From positions 1-26,352 of the forward strand of contig JBLINY010000063.1 in NCBI GenBank assembly GCA_047638695.1: 26,352 bases of DNA, written 5' to 3'. Shown here piece after piece: positions 15,167 to 23,375 of the stretch. The stretch comes from JAHECQ01 sp047638695. Lineage in GTDB: Bacteria; Actinomycetota; Acidimicrobiia; Acidimicrobiales; SZUA-35. A model generated the notes under the pieces. It made no database searches. It was not told where the DNA came from and saw only the letters and a program-made list of their open reading frames with translations. The first letter of the stretch is position 1. Each line of letters starts with the position of its first letter. The translations under genes and the position numbers were made by a program.

Positions 15167-17041
15167 ATGACTGGTTCGAAGAAGCGTGGAGTTTGGCGAC
15201 CGTTCGCCATTGCGGCAATCGCGGCGGTGTGGCTGGCAACGATGGTGACCGCACCTGTCTCGGCCGAGCTGGCCGATCAGCCGACGACGTCGTGGGGTGT
15301 GCAAGGTCTAGGAACGGGCACCAACACAGACACCATCAAGTCTGAGGTCTTTGCCATCGAGCAGATCGGCAACCGCATCTTCGTCGGCGGACGCTTCCTC
15401 GAGACCACCGACGGTAACGAAACCATCAACCAGCCATATCTGGCTGCATTCGATGCCACCAGCGGCGTCTACATCAGCAGCTTCGCTCCCCAGCTCGACA
15501 ACGCGGTCTTTGCCCTCGAGGCAGCGCCCGACGGTTCGAAGTTGTTCGTCGCAGGAACGTTCGATCAGGTAACCCGCGTGCCGACCGGCGGATTGGTGGC
15601 CCTCAACCCCAACACCGGCGACCTCGACAGCTGGTCAGGCCGCATCGGCGGCTACAACCTCGTACGAAATCTCGATCTCGTCGGCAACGACCTCTACGTC
15701 TCCGGCAGCTTCGGCTCGATCAGCAGCAACGCCGGCAGCAACGCAGCCTGGGGCACGGCCCGCTTCAACTGGCAGACCGGCAACCATGACAGCTCGTGGC
15801 GGCCCGTCATCAGCGGCGGAAGTGTGTGGGGCATCGCCGCCAGTGAAGTAAACGACCGGGTGTACATCGCCGGCGCTTTCGACACCGTCAACGGCCAAAA
15901 CCGTCCCGGAGGCTTCGCTGCGCTGAACGCGTCCGATGACGAACTGGCCGGCGGCGTCCTGCCGTTCCAGGTCAACACCCAGAACGTGAGCCGCCAGTAC
16001 CTCTAAGACGTTGTGACCGTGAACGGCTTGGTCTTCACCGGTGGCAGCGAACACTTCGTCCAGGTCCTGAACGAATCGGATCTCTCGCTCGTTAAGTTCC
16101 ATATCTCCGAACCCAATCGCGGCGACTACCAAGACCTCGAAGTGGTTGGTGACCGTGTGTACGCCGGCTGCCATTGTCACCTCGACCAGGCATTGAACAG
16201 TGCCGACGGCATCCGCTGGTTCGGTCCGATCCCCAACGGCCAGTCGAACGCTCCGGTCACGAGCACCAGCGCCAACTCGTGGGTCATGGCTCTCGATTCC
16301 ACGACAGGCCAACACATCGACACCTTCATCCCCAATATGAACTCGACCGGTCCCGGCATCTGGGCCATCCACGGTGGCGCCGACGGATGCGTCTGGTTCG
16401 GCGGCAACATCACCAAATGGTCCGGAACCACGCAGCGCAACGTCAGCCGCATTTGCGAAGGCGGTGGCGGCGGTAACGACACCGAACGACCAAGCACACC
16501 AGGTAAACCCCAGATCCAGGCCATCGGACCCGACTCCGCCGACCTCACCTGGAACCCATCAACCGACAACGTCGGCGTGGCCGGCTACCGCATCTACGAC
16601 AACGCCAACGGCAACGTCCTCCTCGACGCCGCCACCAACAGCGGAACCGTCACCGGCCTCACGCCCGGCACGTACCAGACCTACACCAAGGCCTACGACG
16701 CAGCCGGCAACGAAAGCTACCGATCCGGCTTCACCAACATCACCATCACCGGCGGCGGCACCGACACCGAACGACCAAGCACACCGACCGGCCTGTCAGT
16801 CGATGCCGTGAACGGCAACGTTGTCGATCTTTCCTGGAACCCATCAACCGACAATGTCGCCGTGGCCGGCTACCGGGTCTATGACGCTTCCAACGGTTCG
16901 GTAATCGATGATGTCTCAGGCATCACGGCATCGCTCAACCTTTCGCCGGGCAGCTACACGATCTACGTGAAGGCCTACGACGCTGCCGGCAACGAAAGCT
17001 GGCGCACCAACCAAGTCGTGGTGAATCTCTCGTTGGACTAA
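15167..17041 (+). pseudogene. Secreted beta-propeller/FN3 protein interrupted by an in-frame TAA
   Basis: One reading frame of 625 codons is broken only by TAA at 16004-16006. Residues 1-33 are a signal peptide: a basic start MTGSKKRGVWR, a hydrophobic core and a likely cut after APVSA. The part before the stop (279 residues) and about 150 residues after it contain repeated strands of the pattern IFVGGRF, LFVAGTF, LYVSGSF and VYIAGAF, as in delta-60/propeller-like extracellular proteins. The C-terminus has two fibronectin-III-like repeats beginning TERPSTP (from about 16480 and 16765) with WNPSTDNV and AYDAAGNES. No ribosome site or promoter precedes the second part, whose first start-like codon is GTG at 16013. 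The frame and repeat pattern continue unchanged, so this is a recent nonsense mutation, a sequencing error or stop readthrough. A surface or adhesion role is inference. Confidence 0.75.
16478..17041 (+). repeat. Tandem FN3-like coding repeats
   Basis: Two copies of about 95 codons start with a shared 23-base DNA segment at 16478-16500 and 16763-16785. They share long near-identical stretches such as the one coding WNPSTDNVxVAGYR. Nucleotide identity is high in patches, indicating fairly recent duplication or conversion. Confidence 0.8.
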
Positions 17042-17044
17042 ACC

Positions 17045-17060
17045 AGTCCCCCATGGGACT
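17045..17060 (+). terminator. Small hairpin after the secreted protein gene
   Basis: AGTCCC-CCAT-GGGACT is a perfect six-pair stem beginning three bases after the TAA. There is no T-run, so terminator function is tentative. Confidence 0.4.
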
Positions 17061-17156
17061 TGTGGATCTTCTAACGACCGCCTTGGCCTCGCCAGCCCGA
17101 CCGGGCGGCACGCCATCACAGCTGAAAGGCAGGCTCCCTCAGCTGGGCGGCACACT

Positions 17157-18317
17157 ATGACCGCGCCACTAGTGGGGCTGAAAGTGCTCGACCTCACTCG
17201 GGTATTGGCCGGCCCGTTCGCGGCCCGGATGCTCAGCGACCTCGGCGCCGACGTCGTGAAAGTCGAACCACCCGAAGGGGACGTCACCCGACATTTCGGT
17301 GTCCGTCGAGGCACCCAGACCGGTTACTACGCGCAGCAGAACGCCGGGAAACGCGGCATCTGCGTCGACCTCACTCGCGAGGGTGGACCTGATCTGGTGA
17401 AGTTGCTGGCCGACCAGGCCGACGTTGTGCTCGAGAATTTCCGACCCGGCGTGCTGGCCAACTACGGCCTCGATTACGCGTCGTTGTCAACCGATCACCC
17501 CGAGCTGGTGATGGTGTCGATCAGCGGTTTCGGCCAGGACGGTCCCGAAAGCCAACGAGCCGCGTACGCCGGCATCATCCACGCCGAGTCGGGCTGGTTG
17601 CACCGGCAGTCACGCTCGGCCGAGGCCACGCCTACCGATTCGCAGTTGTCGGTGGCCGACACGACCGCCGGCATGCACGGCCTTATCGGCATGTTCGCGG
17701 CGTTGCGAGTACGAGATGCAACCGGTGTTGGCCAGCATGTCGACATCGCCATGGTCGAGGCACTAGCCGTCGTCGACGATTACGCCCACTTCGCTTTGGA
17801 CGGCGTGGCTGACGCTCCTCACGGCGGTGGCGAAGTATGGGACGCTACTGGTGGCCCGCTCATCATCATGGGTGACTTCAAATGGGTCTGGAAGTGCGGC
17901 AACGAGATCCTCGGGCTCGAAGATCCGACGCCGCCTGGCGCTGATCTCGGTACCAAGATCTCGCTGCGCAAGCAGAAGTGGGCCGAGTACGTCCTCTCGT
18001 TCGACGACCGCAACGCTCTGCTAGCCGAACTCGACCGAGCAAACCTGGCGTGGGGCAGCGTGAAAAAGCCGATAGACGCGCTCGAGTCACCGACGATGGC
18101 CCATCGTGGCACCCTCACCGAGATTGACGACCGCCATGGTGGTACTCGTCGGGTCGTCCAGCCCCCCTACAAATTCTCGAAATCGACTGCTGCTATCCAA
18201 GGCCCGGCGCCACTTCGTGGCGAGCACAACGCGGCCGTGCTCAGCGAGTGGACCGGTCTAGGTGCAGACGAAATCGACCGCCTCACCTCAGATGGCATTC
18301 TCCTGGCCGAATCCTGA
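17157..18317 (+). CDS. CoA-transferase family III (CaiB/BaiF type)
   Basis: A 386-residue class III CoA-transferase that moves CoA between carboxylic acids through an aspartyl-CoA thioester; racemases of the alpha-methylacyl-CoA type are relatives. The N-terminus LDLTRVLAGPFAARMLSDLGADVVKVE is typical, followed by NAGKRGICVDL, LENFRPGVL, and ADTTAGMHGLIGMFAALR, where Asp168 matches the catalytic aspartate of formyl-CoA transferase. The length is normal. The ATG at 17157 is the first suitable start; no clear -10 or ribosome site was seen close by. It is flanked by the broken secreted protein gene and the small protein gene, so neighbours do not indicate the substrate. Confidence 0.9.
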   Translation: MTAPLVGLKVLDLTRVLAGPFAARMLSDLGADVVKVEPPEGDVTRHFGVRRGTQTGYYAQQNAGKRGICVDLTREGGPDLVKLLADQADVVLENFRPGVLANYGLDYASLSTDHPELVMVSISGFGQDGPESQRAAYAGIIHAESGWLHRQSRSAEATPTDSQLSVADTTAGMHGLIGMFAALRVRDATGVGQHVDIAMVEALAVVDDYAHFALDGVADAPHGGGEVWDATGGPLIIMGDFKWVWKCGNEILGLEDPTPPGADLGTKISLRKQKWAEYVLSFDDRNALLAELDRANLAWGSVKKPIDALESPTMAHRGTLTEIDDRHGGTRRVVQPPYKFSKSTAAIQGPAPLRGEHNAAVLSEWTGLGADEIDRLTSDGILLAES

Positions 18318-18330
18318 CCCTCTGGCGCAC

Positions 18331-18630
18331 CTAGGAGGGGTCGATGTGGGCCTTGATCGACGTGCTGGTGTCATTCATCCAGCCTTTCGATGCCGCGAAG
18401 TCGAGCATCTTGGCAAAGCCTGCTTCCCATTCGGCATCGGCCGCATCGCCGGCCAGACGGCGGACGGCGGCGACGGTGACAAAAACGTGATCGGCTTCGG
18501 GGGCGACTGAAGCCTCGTCGCCCAGTGCGGCCAGGGCCGCCGGGGCATCAGCTGCCCGCACATCGAATGCGGTGAATTCAGCTGGTTTATTCAGAGTGGC
18601 CGAACCGTCGGCAGCGATAATGATGTGCAC
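18331..18630 (-). CDS. Conserved hypothetical small protein
   Basis: A 99-residue protein with no recognised catalytic motif. It starts VHIIIAADGSATLNKP, followed by an alanine-rich middle and a Trp-containing helix (DAEWEAGFAKMLDFAASKGW), so it is probably a small alpha/beta cytoplasmic protein. A longer frame reaches 18690, but GTG at 18630 is chosen because TATTCT lies six bases upstream and the longer form would cover the divergent promoter. It ends 13 bases from the convergent CoA-transferase stop and is divergent from the ArsR gene, so ArsR may control it. I do not recognise a function. Confidence 0.65.
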   Translation of the reverse strand: MHIIIAADGSATLNKPAEFTAFDVRAADAPAALAALGDEASVAPEADHVFVTVAAVRRLAGDAADAEWEAGFAKMLDFAASKGWMNDTSTSIKAHIDPS

Positions 18631-18636
18631 GGCCCG

Positions 18637-18642
18637 AGAATA
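18637..18642 (-). promoter_or_regulatory. Predicted -10 box for the small protein
   Basis: TATTCT on the minus strand is followed by six bases and GTG at 18630, the leaderless arrangement. It lies in the 60-base region shared with the ArsR gene. Confidence 0.5.
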
Positions 18643-18678
18643 GAGCGACGGCGGGACGCTAAATGCATCGATGTCTGT

Positions 18679-18684
18679 CAAAAT
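18679..18684 (+). promoter_or_regulatory. Possible -10 box for arsR-type gene
   Basis: CAAAAT is followed by six bases and the ATG at 18691. It lacks the first T of TANNNT. The surrounding TGTCA-AAA-TGATCA is a loose dyad that could be the regulator's own operator. Confidence 0.3.
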
Positions 18685-18690
18685 GATCAC

Positions 18691-19059
18691 ATGTCGGACA
18701 CCAGCGCCTCGCCAACCCCTGTGCTTTGCTGTTCTCCCTTGTTCTGTCCTCCGCTACTCAGTGGCCCTATCGAGGCAGGCGATGCTGAGGAGCTCGCCAG
18801 CGTTCTCAAAGCGCTGGCTGACCCTGTTCGACTCCGCCTCGTGAATATCGTCGCTGCGGCCCCAGACGGCGAAGCCTGCGCCTGCGACTTCGCCGAGCCG
18901 CTTGGGAAGAGCCAACCGACAATCAGTCATCACCTCACACAACTGGTGAAGGCCGGCATCCTTGACCGCGAGCAACGAGGCAAATGGGCATGGTTCAGAC
19001 TCAACCAGTCTCGCTTGACTCAGTTGCGGGCCGTGCTCGGCTGTGGCGACTGTTGTTAG
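18691..19059 (+). CDS. ArsR/SmtB-family metalloregulator with eight cysteines
   Basis: A 122-residue winged-helix repressor. The recognition helix is in KSQPTISHHLTQLVKAGIL, followed by the wing with REQRGKWAWFRL. Cysteines are at 13, 14, 19, 63, 65, 118, 121 and 122. The CACD segment at 63-66 matches the alpha-3 CxC metalloid site of classical ArsR, and the N-terminal Cys-Cys pair resembles the arsenite site of corynebacterial ArsR, so As(III), Sb(III) or another soft metal is the likely ligand. The start at 18691 lies six bases after CAAAAT. No arsenite pump, arsenate reductase or metal transporter is nearby; the only candidate target is the divergent small gene. The stop TAG begins a 14-base repeat. 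Confidence 0.88.
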   Translation: MSDTSASPTPVLCCSPLFCPPLLSGPIEAGDAEELASVLKALADPVRLRLVNIVAAAPDGEACACDFAEPLGKSQPTISHHLTQLVKAGILDREQRGKWAWFRLNQSRLTQLRAVLGCGDCC

Positions 19060-19084
19060 CCAACAACTGCTAGCCAACAACGCC
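19057..19084. repeat. 14-base duplication starting at a stop codon
   Basis: TAGCCAACAACTGC and TAGCCAACAACGCC lie head to tail; the first three bases of copy one are the ArsR stop codon. GTTGTT-AGCC-AACAAC at this point also forms a small hairpin. The array ends six bases before the convergent gene's stop. Confidence 0.85.
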
Positions 19085-19089
19085 CTCCG

Positions 19090-19962
19090 CTAGACGATTT
19101 TGCGGATAACGGGCCAGTATTCCTCGACGTAGCCGGCCTCGATTGCAGCCTCCAGCCGCTGCTTGGCTAGCTGTGCCCCCTTGGCATCGACACCTGCATC
19201 CTCGGCCAGCTCGATGGCGTACGACGCATCCTTCAACTGGTAACGAGTCGGGAAGGCCTGGAGCGGGTAGTCGTCGGCCAGCACGGCCTTATGGCCGTGA
19301 CTACGAAGGGCAAAACTGTCGCCACTGCCTTTGGTCAGGGTGTCGAAGATGACCGCTGGGTCTAGGCCAAGCCCCTGCACGATGGCATGAGCTTCGGCAA
19401 CGGCATTCAAGTTCTGCACGAGGATCACGTTGTTCAGCAGCTTGGCCACCTGGCCGGCGCCGGCCGGGCCACAATGCGACACCTCCTCGGCCATACATTC
19501 GAGCAACGGTGTAATCCGGGCGACATCAGCGGCGTCGCCTCCGACCATGATGCTCAGCGTGCCGTCAATGGCCGCCTGCCGGGTACGAGCCACCGGCGCA
19601 TCGCAATACGCGACACCTCGCTTGGCCGCCTTGGCCGCGAGCTCGGTCGTCAAACCGTATGGCGCCGTCGTATGGTCGACGATGGTCTGAGAGTCGTCGA
19701 GAAGCGTCAGCAGTCCAGCGGCTCCATCGAGTACCGCCTCGAGTTCGGGGCCGCCCGGCAGCGACAGGTGAACAATCTCAACACGGCCAGCGAGGTCGGC
19801 CAGGTTGCTCGCGGCCTCCGCCCCAGCGTCGACAAGACGGGCTACCGCGTCGGGATTCTGGTCAAACACAACGACCGAGCGACCGGAACTACGTAGGACG
19901 TTCCGACACATTGGCTCGCCCATAACTCCGAGACCAACGAAGCCAACTGCCCGCTCAGCCAT
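19090..19962 (-). CDS. NAD(P)-dependent beta-hydroxyacid dehydrogenase (3-hydroxyisobutyrate dehydrogenase family)
   Basis: A 290-residue member of the 6-phosphogluconate/3-hydroxyisobutyrate dehydrogenase superfamily. The Rossmann motif GFVGLGVMGEPMCRN is at 7-21, and the catalytic lysine is Lys174 in GAGQVAKLLNN. The substrate loop is unusual: family members generally read DAPVSGG, here it is DAPVARTRQAAIDGTL (121-136), so the acid bound is probably not 3-hydroxyisobutyrate. A GAGG ribosome site lies five bases before the ATG, unlike the leaderless genes, as expected for an internal operon gene. It follows the TcuA-like flavoprotein by 30 bases. The reaction class is secure; the substrate is unknown. 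Confidence 0.87.
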   Translation of the reverse strand: MAERAVGFVGLGVMGEPMCRNVLRSSGRSVVVFDQNPDAVARLVDAGAEAASNLADLAGRVEIVHLSLPGGPELEAVLDGAAGLLTLLDDSQTIVDHTTAPYGLTTELAAKAAKRGVAYCDAPVARTRQAAIDGTLSIMVGGDAADVARITPLLECMAEEVSHCGPAGAGQVAKLLNNVILVQNLNAVAEAHAIVQGLGLDPAVIFDTLTKGSGDSFALRSHGHKAVLADDYPLQAFPTRYQLKDASYAIELAEDAGVDAKGAQLAKQRLEAAIEAGYVEEYWPVIRKIV

Positions 19963-19992
19963 GCATGCCTCGACAAGCCGCTACTGCCCTGC

Positions 19993-21462
19993 TCACGCCT
20001 GCCCGGCTCTGGCACCGGCGATACGGCCATAGACCGAGCCGGCAGTGAGGCCGGATCCACCCGGATAGTTGAAGTAGAAGATGCCAGCCGCCATTTCGCC
20101 AGCGGCATACAAACCCGGCACGGGGTCGCCGCCGTCGTCGAGCACTTCGGCGTTGCCGTTGATGCGCACACCGCCAAAGGTGAAGGTGATCCCGCAGGTG
20201 ATGGCGTAGGCCTCGAACGGGCCGTCGGCGATGGTATTGGCCCAATTACTCTTGGGCGGAGTGATACCGGCGGTGGCTCGGCCATCGAGCTCGTTGGGGT
20301 TGAAGGCAACGCTCTGGTCGATCGAGGCGTTGTACTCAGCGATGGTGTCGAGGAACGCCGACGCGTCGACTCCTTCGAGTTTGGCCGCGAGCTCCTCGAT
20401 GGTGTCGGCACTGACCTTGGTGACCTGACGGATCTTGTACTCGTCGCGAAGCAGATGCGTCACTTTGCTGTCAAAGATCTGCCAGGCGAACTGATGAGTC
20501 TGCTCGAGTACCCGACGGCCATACTTGGCGTAGGTGTAGTTGCGGAAGTCAGCGCCCTCGTCAACGAACCGCTCGCCCTCGGCATTGACGATGAGGCCGA
20601 ACGGGTAGCTGTGCTTTTGGAAGCCATCGCCAACGGCCAGGTCGCCGAACTCGGGCGCGTTCTGGTCCCAGCCAACGGCGTGGCAGCCGGACCAGTTGCC
20701 AGCCGACGATCCACCGACCTCCATCGCCATACGGATGCCGTCGCCGGTGTTGTAGCGAGTGCCTCGCACCTTGGCGAGGTCCCAGCCGGGGCCGAGGTAG
20801 CGGGTGCGCATCTCCGGGTTGGCCTGGAAGCCACCGGCTGCGAGCACAACGGCATCGGCATCGAGGCGTGTGGTCTTGCCTTCGATACGCGCCGTCACTC
20901 CCTCGATGCCATCGTCGCCTCGATGGAGTTGCTCGGCCCGGGCGTTGTACAGCACTTCGATACCGAGCTTCTTGGCTTCGTTCGTGAGGCCCTCGACCAA
21001 ACCTGGGCCACCACCGACCGTCTCGATGACGACGCCACCCCAGAACGTGAATCGGCCGTCAACGTTGAACGCCTGACGGCCGTACGCGGCATCAAACTTG
21101 ATGCCGTGTTCCTTCATCCAGACCAGCGTCTCGTGGCTTTTGAAGGTGAGGCCATGAGCCAAGTCGGGGTCGCACTTGTACTCGGTTATCCGGCCGAGAT
21201 CTTCGTAGAAGGCCTGGGCCGAATACGAGCCGAATTCAGTGGTGCGTTTCTGCTCGTCTGAGAGTTCGACGATGGCGTCGATGTCATCGACCCCATCGAA
21301 GGCACAACGCATCAGGCCGGCGGTGAAGGCTGAGTTGCCGCCGGCCAGAGCCTTGGGTGCCCGTTCGAGCACCGTGACGGATGCTCCCGCATCGTGAGCG
21401 GCAAGCGCCGCACAGAATCCGGCATTGCCGCCCCCGACCACAATGATGTGTTTGGCTGTCAT
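19993..21462 (-). CDS. FAD-dependent oxidoreductase, tricarballylate dehydrogenase (TcuA)-like
   Basis: A 489-residue flavoprotein of the fumarate reductase/succinate dehydrogenase type. The FAD-binding GGGNAGFCAALAAHDAG starts at residue 10, ALAGGNSAFTAGLMRC follows as in TcuA, and the C-terminus has CGITFTFGGVRINGNAEVLD and GLYAAGEMAAGIFYFNYPGG. These segments match the TcuA branch, which oxidises tricarballylate to aconitate, more closely than ketosteroid dehydrogenases. No TcuB or TcuC is adjacent. The frame is open 36 codons upstream, but ATG at 21462 gives the normal N-terminus. It lies between the MDMPI-like and hydroxyacid dehydrogenase genes with gaps of 52 and 30 bases. The substrate could be another polycarboxylate. 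Confidence 0.82.
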   Translation of the reverse strand: MTAKHIIVVGGGNAGFCAALAAHDAGASVTVLERAPKALAGGNSAFTAGLMRCAFDGVDDIDAIVELSDEQKRTTEFGSYSAQAFYEDLGRITEYKCDPDLAHGLTFKSHETLVWMKEHGIKFDAAYGRQAFNVDGRFTFWGGVVIETVGGGPGLVEGLTNEAKKLGIEVLYNARAEQLHRGDDGIEGVTARIEGKTTRLDADAVVLAAGGFQANPEMRTRYLGPGWDLAKVRGTRYNTGDGIRMAMEVGGSSAGNWSGCHAVGWDQNAPEFGDLAVGDGFQKHSYPFGLIVNAEGERFVDEGADFRNYTYAKYGRRVLEQTHQFAWQIFDSKVTHLLRDEYKIRQVTKVSADTIEELAAKLEGVDASAFLDTIAEYNASIDQSVAFNPNELDGRATAGITPPKSNWANTIADGPFEAYAITCGITFTFGGVRINGNAEVLDDGGDPVPGLYAAGEMAAGIFYFNYPGGSGLTAGSVYGRIAGARAGQA

Positions 21463-21514
21463 CAACTTTTGCTTTCCGTCACGAGTTTGTTTGCTATCAC
21501 CGGGTGGTTTGTCA

Positions 21515-22306
21515 TCACATCGTGAATCTGAGGTTGCGGGCCGCTTTCTCGCCCAGAGCCTCATCGCCACTCCAGGAGATCTTGCCGTTTGCGATCTGCT
21601 CCTCTGGGTCGATGCGACCGCAGGCCAACATCACGAAGGTGGTCGAATCAGTCGTGACCACTGCGGTGGGGTTCTGGAGTGTCTCGACCGCTGCCGCTCG
21701 ACCATCAACCGCGACGTTGACGGTGCGTTCGACCGGCGCGGTGAGGCGGAAAGAAATGCTCTGACCATCGGGCAATCCAACCTTTTTGCCGGCGATGTAG
21801 CCAATCGACATGGCTACTTCGTCGAGCGATCGAACCGCGTCAGGGCCTCCGTCGGAACCAGCTGGACGGGCAAGCGGGATCCGAACGTCGCGCTCGTGGA
21901 CCCAGAAATCAAACACCCGAATATCGAGGAAACGGCCATAGGTCCCAGGACCAACCGGTGTCATCGAGGGCTTTGCAAGATCATCATCGCTGAGGGCCGC
22001 GATTTGCTCCCGGCGAAGGGCCATCAAGCGACGACAGTCGGCGACCAACTCGTCGGCAGACATGCTGGAGGTCAGCTCGGCATAGGCCGCAACTTTGTCG
22101 AAAGGCACCGGCGTCTCGACACTCTCGGGAAACCAGCCGTCGAGGGCGTGCTCGACACCGAAAACGTGCACGATGGCACCGCGAACGTCCCAGTCAGGAC
22201 ATAACGACTGCACCGTCCAGTCGTTGTCGACCATCGAGTCGAATAGTTGGTTGTACGACGCCCAAACGGCGTCGTACATCTCGAGCTTGCGATCGATTTC
22301 GCTCAT
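21515..22306 (-). CDS. Maleylpyruvate isomerase-fold (MDMPI/DinB-like) protein
   Basis: A 263-residue protein with the four-helix DinB-like N-terminal domain of mycothiol-dependent maleylpyruvate isomerase and a C-terminal SCP2-like/MDMPI_C region (from about residue 155). Metal-site residues visible are His47 in RGAIVHVFG, and Asp133 and His137 in DFWVHERD; the middle ligand is Glu in the characterised isomerase and Asp here. Many actinobacterial members have unknown reactions, so isomerase activity should not be assumed. The ATG at 22306 lies seven bases after TACGGT, and the longer open frame is rejected because it covers the divergent oxidoreductase gene. It is first in a three-gene unit with the TcuA-like and hydroxyacid dehydrogenase genes. 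Confidence 0.8.
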   Translation of the reverse strand: MSEIDRKLEMYDAVWASYNQLFDSMVDNDWTVQSLCPDWDVRGAIVHVFGVEHALDGWFPESVETPVPFDKVAAYAELTSSMSADELVADCRRLMALRREQIAALSDDDLAKPSMTPVGPGTYGRFLDIRVFDFWVHERDVRIPLARPAGSDGGPDAVRSLDEVAMSIGYIAGKKVGLPDGQSISFRLTAPVERTVNVAVDGRAAAVETLQNPTAVVTTDSTTFVMLACGRIDPEEQIANGKISWSGDEALGEKAARNLRFTM

Positions 22307-22313
22307 AGCGCCC

Positions 22314-22319
22314 ACCGTA
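22314..22319 (-). promoter_or_regulatory. Predicted -10 box for the three-gene unit
   Basis: TACGGT on the minus strand is followed by seven bases and the ATG at 22306. The 114-base divergent region shared with the F420 oxidoreductase gene shows no other clear element. Confidence 0.5.
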
Positions 22320-22420
22320 GCGAGCTGCCGTGAATCCACGCCACGTGAGCAACCTGGTGCTCCGAACATTGCTGGCCGGAGTAATTTGACGGGCCGCACC
22401 CTGTCGATGAGCGTGACGGA

Positions 22421-23302
22421 ATGAAGTTCGGCTACCTCTCCCAAAACGACGCTGACGGCATCCGCCCCGACCACCTCGCTACGGCGTTGGAAGAACGCGG
22501 TTTCGACTCGATCTGGATGCCAGAACACAGCCATATCCCGGTAGATCGGCGAACTCCCTATCCCGCCGGTGGCGAGCTGCCCTCGGGCTACTACCGCATG
22601 ATGGACCCCTTGATTTCGTTGATGGCCGCGGCCCAAGCCAGCTCGACCATCGAACTTTTCACCGGGATTTGCCTGGTCCACGAACACGATCTGCTCGACC
22701 TGGCCTGCGCCGCGGCAACGCTCGACGTGTTGTCCGACGGACGTTTCCATCTCGGCATCGGGGTCGGCTGGAACGAAGAAGAGCTCGAGAACCACCGTTC
22801 CGATCTGCCGTTCAAGATGCGCTACTCGGCCATGCGCGAACGGGTTGAAGCCCTGCGAATCTGCTGGGCCGAAGAAAAGGCCAGCTACAACGGCCAGTGG
22901 GACAAATTCACCGAATCGTACGTGTACCCCAAGCCGGTCAACGGCACGATTCCCGTCTCACTTGGCAACGCCGGACCCGTTGGCATCAAGCATGCGGCCG
23001 AGTACGCCGATGAGTGGTGCCCAATCGATGCGTCAATGCTGAACACCACCGGGAAGCCCGACGTGCCCGGTGCCATCGAGCTCTTCCGGCGGCTGGCCGA
23101 AGAAGCTGGCCGCAACCCCGACGACATCCCCATCACCATCCACTCGTTCGGCGTCAACACCGGCCGCTTCGAGCAATACGCAAAACTCGGCGTTGAACGG
23201 ATTGTGCTCTTCCCCCCAACCATGCAGATCATGTCGCCAGACGACACGCTGCAGCACCTCGACCACCTGACCGAGGTGGTCGTGTCGAAGCTGGGCGACT
23301 GA
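22421..23302 (+). CDS. LLM-class F420-dependent oxidoreductase
   Basis: A 293-residue luciferase-like TIM-barrel enzyme, probably using coenzyme F420 for hydride transfer. Typical are the N-terminus MKFGYLSQND, GFDSIWMPEHSHIP, the TGICLVHEHDLLDLACAAATLD strand-helix, GRFHLGIGVGWNEEELENH and MRERVEALRICW, a combination seen in actinobacterial F420 proteins of the TIGR03619 kind. Flavin-using LLM relatives cannot be excluded by eye. The start is ATG at 22421; GAGCGT six bases upstream is only a partial -10. The gene is divergent from the MDMPI-like unit, and its last codons and TGA lie inside a 26-base tandem repeat. The substrate is unknown. Confidence 0.87.
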   Translation: MKFGYLSQNDADGIRPDHLATALEERGFDSIWMPEHSHIPVDRRTPYPAGGELPSGYYRMMDPLISLMAAAQASSTIELFTGICLVHEHDLLDLACAAATLDVLSDGRFHLGIGVGWNEEELENHRSDLPFKMRYSAMRERVEALRICWAEEKASYNGQWDKFTESYVYPKPVNGTIPVSLGNAGPVGIKHAAEYADEWCPIDASMLNTTGKPDVPGAIELFRRLAEEAGRNPDDIPITIHSFGVNTGRFEQYAKLGVERIVLFPPTMQIMSPDDTLQHLDHLTEVVVSKLGD

Positions 23303-23371
23303 GCCCAGGCATAGAACGCGGCGACTGAGCCCAGGCATAGAACGGGGCGACCGAGCCCAGGTAGAGAACGC
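23294..23371. repeat. Three-copy 26-base tandem repeat including a stop codon
   Basis: Units at 23294-23319, 23320-23345 and 23346-23371 share GGCGACTGAGCCCAGG and a GAACGC-like end; the third is degenerate. The first unit contains the Gly-Asp-stop of the F420 oxidoreductase, so the array is a duplication of the gene's 3' end. It fills almost the whole gap to the convergent methyltransferase stop at 23376. Confidence 0.93.
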
Positions 23372-23375
23372 ACGC

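Noticed and set aside
16013..17041. Independent gene downstream of the in-frame TAA
   Set aside because: It is in the same frame as the upstream part, continues the same repeat pattern, has no signal peptide, promoter or ribosome site, and begins only seven bases after the stop.
22307..22795. Upstream extension of the MDMPI-fold protein
   Set aside because: It would cover the divergent promoter and the 5' half of the F420 oxidoreductase; the ATG at 22306 has a -10 box seven bases upstream.
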